Source: Kitasatospora sp. DSM 101779 (GTDB taxonomy: Bacteria > Actinomycetota > Actinomycetes > Streptomycetales > Streptomycetaceae). Taken from it: a stretch of 64,000 nt of DNA. Numbering within the stretch: the first letter of the stretch is position 1; every line of letters begins with the position of its first letter. Both the position numbers and the translations under genes were made by a program. The notes under the pieces are model-generated. The model made no database searches. It saw nothing but the letters and a program-made list of their open reading frames with translations, and was not told where the DNA came from. The stretch is taken from positions 7,955,240 through 8,019,239 of the forward strand of contig NZ_JAHTIK010000001.1 of NCBI RefSeq assembly GCF_025655475.1, given 5' to 3'. Positions 59,833 to 64,000 of this stretch are shown here, piece by piece.

Positions 59833-60636
59833 TCAGCGCCGCAGGTACGGGAGGGTGAACTCCGGCGAGGCGTAGTCACCGGCCTGGGGCGCGGCCGGGT
59901 CGGCCGGAAGGCCCGCCCCTGGGACGGTGGCGGCGTGCTCTTCGGCGTCGTCGACGGGTGCGTAGTCCAGCACCGCCGGATCCGGCAGCTCCCAGAAACG
60001 GCGGGTGTTGGCGGAGACGGCGTACACGGTGGCGAAGCGCGTGGAGAGCGGGGCGGTCAGCGCGGCCCGCATGAAGCCGACGGCGTCGCGCGGGCTGAGC
60101 CAGGTCGCGAGATGGCGGGGCTCGGTGGGGGCGGGCTCGAAGCTGCCGATGCGCAGACAGACCACGGACAGGCCGAACTTGTCGGCGTAGAGCCGCCCGA
60201 GCGCCTCGATCGCCGCCTTGCTCACCCCGTACAGCCCGTCGGGCCGCACCGGCTCCTGAGGTCCCGTGAGATGCCCGACAGGGTAGAAGCCGGTCACGCG
60301 GTTGCTGCTGGCCAGCACCACCCGTGCGATGCCGAGGCGCCGGGCCGCCTCCAGCACGTGGTGGGTGCCGAGGACGTTGGCGTCGAGGAGGTCCGCGAGC
60401 GGTGCTTCGTCCGGCACACCGGCCAGGTGGAGCACCCGGTCGGCGCCGGTGAGGGCGGACTCCACCGCGGCGGCGTCACGCAGGTCGACGGTGCGCACCT
60501 CCTCGTTGTCGGCCTCCGGCCGCAGCGGTACCCGGTCGAGCAGGATCACCCGCCCCGCCTCGCGCCGGAGCACCCTGCGCATGACGGACCCCATGTTCCC
60601 CGCCGCACCCGTCAGCGCCACCGTTCCCAGACCCAC
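59833..60636 (-). CDS. NAD-dependent epimerase/dehydrogenase, uronate dehydrogenase-like
   Basis: A 267-residue extended-SDR enzyme. The nucleotide-binding motif is TGAAGNMGSVMR (9-20); catalytic Ser110/111 (ASSNRVTGF), Tyr136 and Lys140 (YGVSK) are present, and RIGSFEPAPTEPRHLATWLS matches the substrate region of uronate dehydrogenases, which oxidise glucuronate or galacturonate to aldarolactones. GTG 60636 follows GGGGAGG. Monocistronic. Confidence 0.75.
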   Translation of the reverse strand: MGLGTVALTGAAGNMGSVMRRVLRREAGRVILLDRVPLRPEADNEEVRTVDLRDAAAVESALTGADRVLHLAGVPDEAPLADLLDANVLGTHHVLEAARRLGIARVVLASSNRVTGFYPVGHLTGPQEPVRPDGLYGVSKAAIEALGRLYADKFGLSVVCLRIGSFEPAPTEPRHLATWLSPRDAVGFMRAALTAPLSTRFATVYAVSANTRRFWELPDPAVLDYAPVDDAEEHAATVPGAGLPADPAAPQAGDYASPEFTLPYLRR

Positions 60637-60769
60637 TGTGCCTCCCCTTGTGATCTCCGGACTCCCGCATCCTCGTTGCCGGACCGCCGCGGATCAAGGG
60701 GCGGCCGGTGCGCACGGCGTGCCCGTCGGGCAGCCGGGACTCCGGGCCGTCCGACGACCGGCCGCGCGG

Positions 60770-61246
60770 TCAGGGATGCATGCGCGCCCCCTTGAGGACC
60801 TTGTCCACCGCGTTCCGCGGCCCGTAGACGCTCATGCCGACGAGGTCGAGGTGGTCGGTGGCCACGGCCCGCACGGCCGCCCGGTTGTCCCGGTCGTTGC
60901 CGGTGGAGAAGAGGTCCGAGGTGAAGACGGCGCCGGCCAGGGAGCGGGACAGCGCGCGCCGGTGTGCGGCGGTCAGGAGTTCCTTCGTTCCCTCGAAGAC
61001 CAGTACGGGCTGGCGGAACATCGGCAGGTAGGCGGTGCCGTCGGCGTCCGCGTACGGCTCGCCGATCACCTCGGGCGAGGCGGTGCCCAGCCCGCTGACC
61101 AGGAAGGCGGTCACGTTCAGGCGCTGCCAGGGCTCGAGGTCCTCGCGCAGCAGGACCGCGATCTTCGTGTCGAAGCGGACGGGTGCGTCGTCGGTGACCG
61201 GTGCGGTGCCGGCCACGGTGTGCTCGTCGGTGTGATCCGTATCCAT
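60770..61246 (-). CDS. DUF2000 family protein
   Basis: A 158-residue protein with the DUF2000 pattern: RFDTKIAVLLREDLEPWQRL, NVTAFLVSGLGTASPEVIGE, YLPMFRQPVLVFEGTKELL and DLVGMSVYGPRNAVDKVLKG. The fold resembles peptidyl-tRNA hydrolase II-like proteins; the function is not known. It is divergent from the AraC gene across about 50 bp and is probably controlled by it. Confidence 0.8.
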   Translation of the reverse strand: MDTDHTDEHTVAGTAPVTDDAPVRFDTKIAVLLREDLEPWQRLNVTAFLVSGLGTASPEVIGEPYADADGTAYLPMFRQPVLVFEGTKELLTAAHRRALSRSLAGAVFTSDLFSTGNDRDNRAAVRAVATDHLDLVGMSVYGPRNAVDKVLKGARMHP

Positions 61247-61295
61247 GCCGTGAGATTGCAGGCCGCCGGGGCCCGCCGTCTTGTACGTTCTTTGC

Positions 61296-62099
61296 ATGGC
61301 GTCCCAGCAGGAGGTCTCCGCCTGGCGCCCCGCCGTGCCGGGTGTCGTGGAGGTCCTCCATGCCCACTTCACCGACCACGCGTACCCCATGCACGTCCAC
61401 GACGCCTGGACCGTGCTGATCGTCGACGACGGGGCCGTCCGCTACGACCTGGACCGCCACGAGCGCGGCACCCCGCACGACACCGTCAGCCTGCTCCCGC
61501 CGCACGTCCCGCACAACGGCTCGCCGGCGACCGCCGACGGCTTCCGCAAGCGGGTCCTCTACCTCGACATGACACAGCTGGACGCCCGCCTCATCGGCCC
61601 CGCGGTCGACGGCCCCGACCTCACCGACCCCGTCCTGCGCAGGCGCGTCGGCCAGTTGCACACCGCCCTCGCCGCCCCCGGGGACGAACTCGAGGCGGAG
61701 AGCCGGCTGAGCCTCATCTGCGAGCGGCTGCGCTCGCACCTGAGCCCCTTGACGGACGTCGCGGTGGGCGGGCCGGGCCGCGGTCTCGCCCACGAACTGC
61801 GCGACCTCCTGGACGCGCACCTGCTCGACCACCTCACGCTCGACGGGGCCGCCCGGCACCTCCACGCGCACCCCGCACACCTGGTCCGCGCGTTCAGCGC
61901 CGCGTTCGGCATCGCACCGCACCAGTACGTGATGTCCCGCCGCGTCGACCTCGCCCGCCGACTGCTGCTCGGCGGCCGGCCGCCCGGCGAGGTCGCGACC
62001 GCCGCGGGCTTCTACGACCAGTCCCACCTCAGCCGGCACTTCAAGCGGGTCCTCGGCATTCCGCCGGGCCGGTACGCCCGCACCGGGCGCCCAGGCTGA
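61296..62099 (+). CDS. AraC-family regulator
   Basis: A 267-residue regulator with an N-terminal cupin sensor domain (HFTDHAYPMHVHDAWTVLIV, LLPPHVPHNGSPA) and a C-terminal double HTH (about 175-265): LTLDGAARHLHAHPAHLVRA and GEVATAAGFYDQSHLSRHFK, then VLGIPPGRYAR. TACGTT ends 6 bases before ATG 61296 and there is no ribosome binding site, so the mRNA is probably leaderless. It likely controls itself and the divergent DUF2000 gene. Confidence 0.85.
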   Translation: MASQQEVSAWRPAVPGVVEVLHAHFTDHAYPMHVHDAWTVLIVDDGAVRYDLDRHERGTPHDTVSLLPPHVPHNGSPATADGFRKRVLYLDMTQLDARLIGPAVDGPDLTDPVLRRRVGQLHTALAAPGDELEAESRLSLICERLRSHLSPLTDVAVGGPGRGLAHELRDLLDAHLLDHLTLDGAARHLHAHPAHLVRAFSAAFGIAPHQYVMSRRVDLARRLLLGGRPPGEVATAAGFYDQSHLSRHFKRVLGIPPGRYARTGRPG

Positions 62100-62136
62100 G
62101 CAGGGCCCCTTCCGCGTTCGGGCCCGGCACGTTCGC

Positions 62137-62170
62137 CACCCGGCGGTCCGGTCGGCCGGACCGCCGGGTG
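62137..62170. terminator. Bidirectional terminator between araC and transglycosylase genes
   Basis: CACCCGGCGGTCCGG (62137-62151) and CCGGACCGCCGGGTG (62156-62170) form a perfect 15-bp stem with a TCGG loop, placed between the converging genes. Confidence 0.85.
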
Positions 62171-62187
62171 GCCGGCGCTGCCGGGGG

Positions 62188-63234
62188 TCAGTAGGGGCCG
62201 TTGACGTTGTCGATGGAACCGTAGAAGTGGGCGGCGTAGTTGCAGGCGGCCGCGATGTTGGCGACCGGGTCGTAGATGTCCGTCGAGGTGCCGGGCACGT
62301 GGTAGGCCTGGAAAGTCGGGTCGATGACCTGCAGGAGGCCCTTCGAGGGGTGACCGGCGGCCGCGTTGGAGTCGGTGAGGTTGATGGCCTGCGGATTGCC
62401 GGACGACTCCCGCATGATGTTGCGGTAGATCCCGTCGTAGGTGCCGGGGATGTGGTTCGCGGCCATGACGGCCAGTGCCTGGTTGATCCAGCTGTCGAGG
62501 TCGCCGGTGGCCTTGGTGGTGGGGGCGGCCGTCGACTGCGCGCTCGGCGCGGCCGTGGCGGGCGCGGCGGTCTGCGGAGCGGACTGCGTACCGGCCGGCC
62601 GGGCGCCGTACGAGGTGTGAGCCTGCCCGGTGGCGCTGTCGGAGGTCCCCGTCCAGGCGTGGGCGGAGGCGGAGCTCCCGTCCCAGGAGTGGGTGGCCGT
62701 GCGCTGTGTCGTCCCGGCGGCCTGCGAGCCGGTGGTGGCGGCGGGTGCGGTGGTGGCTGCGGTCCGGGCCGGCGTGATCGTGCTGGGCGCGGCGGTGCTG
62801 GGCGCGGCGGTGACCGGCTGGGTGGCCGTCCGCGGCTGTGCGGTTCGAACGGGCGCGGTGGTCCGGTGCGCGGTGTGCGGGGCGGTCGCCGTGGTGTGGG
62901 TCCGGCCGGAGCTGCGCTGCGACGGCAGGGCCGTGCGCTGTGCGGACCGGGCGGCGTGCGGTGCGGAGGAGTCGGTGCGCTGCGCCGGGATCGTTCCGGT
63001 TGTTCGGTGTGCCGCTGCGGTGACGTGGGCCGACGAGGCGGTGCTCCAGGCCGTGGGTTCGAGCTGCGGGCTCCGGGCGCTGGCCGCGGTGGCCGATCCG
63101 GGGCCGCTGGGGTGGCTCGGGGCGGCATTGGCGGTGGTGACCGCGACGGCGGCGGTGGCCAGGGCCGCGGTGGTGATCCACCGGCCGGACAGGAGGACGG
63201 CCGGGACTCGGCGCGGGCGGGCGTGCTTCGGCAT
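62188..63234 (-). CDS. Secreted lytic transglycosylase (SLT domain)
   Basis: A 348-residue cell-wall enzyme. ATG 63234 has GGAG; an export signal with RW...ALATAAVAV ends near residue 37. Residues 40-240 are an unusually long Thr/Ala/Pro/Ser-rich linker with repeated TAAP and TTAP motifs. The C-terminal 105 residues are the SLT domain: SWINQALAVMAANHIPGTYD, catalytic Glu in NIMRESSGNPQAIN, KGLLQVIDPTFQAYHVPGTS and YDPVANIAAACNYAAHFYGS. It should cleave peptidoglycan glycan strands during growth or sporulation. Confidence 0.9.
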   Translation of the reverse strand: MPKHARPRRVPAVLLSGRWITTAALATAAVAVTTANAAPSHPSGPGSATAASARSPQLEPTAWSTASSAHVTAAAHRTTGTIPAQRTDSSAPHAARSAQRTALPSQRSSGRTHTTATAPHTAHRTTAPVRTAQPRTATQPVTAAPSTAAPSTITPARTAATTAPAATTGSQAAGTTQRTATHSWDGSSASAHAWTGTSDSATGQAHTSYGARPAGTQSAPQTAAPATAAPSAQSTAAPTTKATGDLDSWINQALAVMAANHIPGTYDGIYRNIMRESSGNPQAINLTDSNAAAGHPSKGLLQVIDPTFQAYHVPGTSTDIYDPVANIAAACNYAAHFYGSIDNVNGPY

Positions 63235-64000
63235 GGGGGCTCCGGTACGCGGGGCGACCGCTCGCGCGAGCGAGGGACCGGTCGCAGGGACGGGGGAGGG
63301 GGACGGTTGCGGCGCACGGGGTGCGCAGCGGACGCACTCGGACGCTGTGCGGGGGCACGGGCTGTCCGAGCGGGTGCCGCGGGCGCTTGCACGGGGGAGT
63401 GACTGCGCGCCGCGGGGGCCGTGCGGGGCGCGGCGGTGCCGACGCGGTCAGGGGCACGGCGGGGGCTTGACGGCCGGGGAGACGGCCTGGGAGACGGGAC
63501 GTGCGGGGCGTCGGGGACGGTGCCGGCCGGGGGAGACGGACAGTCGTGGTCCCGACGTCCTCGTGGCGAGGAATCGAGGCGGGAGCAGGCGCGGCGGAGG
63601 GCGGGGCCGCACGGCGGACGGCGGTCCGGTGGTTGCTGTCACGGTGTCACCTCGGCAGGAGCGGCAGGGTGGTGGGCGTGCAGGGCGCAGCGGGCGGACA
63701 CGCTCGGCTGCAGCCGTGGCTCGGGGCCACACGATTCCCTGCGGACACCGGTCTGTGCACTGACCGATGGGGTTGGGGATTTCTATCCCCCCGACGGCGG
63801 CGGAGTCCAGACTTTTCCTGGAAAAGGACTTAAAGGCGGCGGATGTCACAAAAGTGCGTGCGGCTTGGGCTATTTGAGTCGTTTGGGCGTTTTGCACGGG
63901 TGTGTCGAATGTCGTGAGGCGGGCGCCTCCGGGTCCCGCGCGCCGACGCTCCACGGCGTGCCCGCCGACCACCCGGGCACCCGCGCTCCCGCCGGCCCGG
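63235..64000. other. Long leader region of the transglycosylase gene
   Basis: About 570 bp of C-rich (coding-strand) sequence precede the gene, then an A/T-richer block at 63780-63900 that looks like a promoter region (TTTTGTGACATCC, then CCTTTAAGTCC on the minus strand). So the transcript may have a very long 5' leader. I could not match the leader to a known riboswitch by eye. No credible gene in 63235-64000. Confidence 0.45.
63805..63830. promoter_or_regulatory. Nested inverted repeat in transglycosylase promoter
   Basis: CTTTTCC-T-GGAAAAG (63812-63826) is a perfect 7-bp inverted repeat, itself flanked by AGTCC (63805-63809) and GGACT (63826-63830). It lies in the A/T-rich block about 580 bp before the transglycosylase start and could be a protein operator or the start of the leader RNA's first hairpin. 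Confidence 0.5.

Noticed and set aside
63235..63830. c-di-AMP (ydaO-type) riboswitch
   Set aside because: Expected from the gene type and long leader, but I could not find its conserved core by eye.
1..64000. CRISPR array or prophage
   Set aside because: No regularly spaced repeats with unique spacers; no capsid, terminase, integrase or cas-like genes.

Overview
The window is very GC-rich (about 70-75% by eye), has actinobacterial codon use, many GTG/TTG starts, AGGAGG-type ribosome binding sites, ATGA/GTGA overlaps, two TTA codons in a biosynthetic gene and an HU protein with a lysine/alanine/threonine-rich tail (HupS type). All of this points to a Streptomyces or Kitasatospora chromosome, probably an accessory region or chromosome arm, because decayed genes are frequent.

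Layout. 0-15 kb is sugar and amino-acid metabolism: a secreted GH27 alpha-galactosidase with two NPCBM domains, a VOC protein, a broken DeoR regulator, a complete AraFGH-type sugar ABC operon, an Lrp/AsnC regulator followed by an APC permease and an amidohydrolase (the last two translationally coupled), and a second, orphan AraF-like binding protein. 14.4-20.3 kb holds a gutted methyltransferase, an RHH antitoxin/Fic-Doc-like toxin pair, a frameshifted lipoprotein, a SUKH-4-like protein, a lipase-like hydrolase and three tRNA genes (Gln-CTG, Ser-GCT, Tyr-GTA).

20.7-33.8 kb is the most interesting part: ten co-directional, tightly packed genes that look like an undescribed small-molecule biosynthetic cluster. 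They encode a stand-alone adenylation enzyme (two TTA codons), a carrier protein, a flavin amine oxidase, an acyl-CoA-synthetase-like ligase, a radical-SAM KamA-type aminomutase, an ATP-grasp ligase, two phenylacetate-CoA-ligase-like enzymes, an MFS exporter and an SDR; a PaaI-type thioesterase lies convergent at the end. There is no condensation or ketosynthase domain. The most economical reading is a beta-amino acid (probably beta-lysine) activated on a carrier protein, oxidised, and joined to other acids by free-standing ligases.

34-43 kb contains a methyltransferase, a hydrolase/TetR divergent pair with a shared operator, a stretch of decayed genes (regulator, two hypothetical proteins, a full-length MFS pseudogene), hupS and a DedA membrane protein. 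43-54.5 kb carries an MFS/TetR efflux operon, a small metal-site-like regulator, DUF3291, a Tat-exported PI-PLC, remnants of a DUF3995 protein and an acyltransferase, GPP34, VOC and DinB proteins, and a Tat-exported class A beta-lactamase. 54.5-64 kb has three hypothetical proteins, a GNAT acetyltransferase (one TTA codon), a secreted peptidase-like hydrolase, a dispersed palindromic repeat, an NAD-dependent epimerase/dehydrogenase, a DUF2000/AraC divergent pair and a secreted lytic transglycosylase.

All functional names rest on reading motifs by eye; no database search was run.
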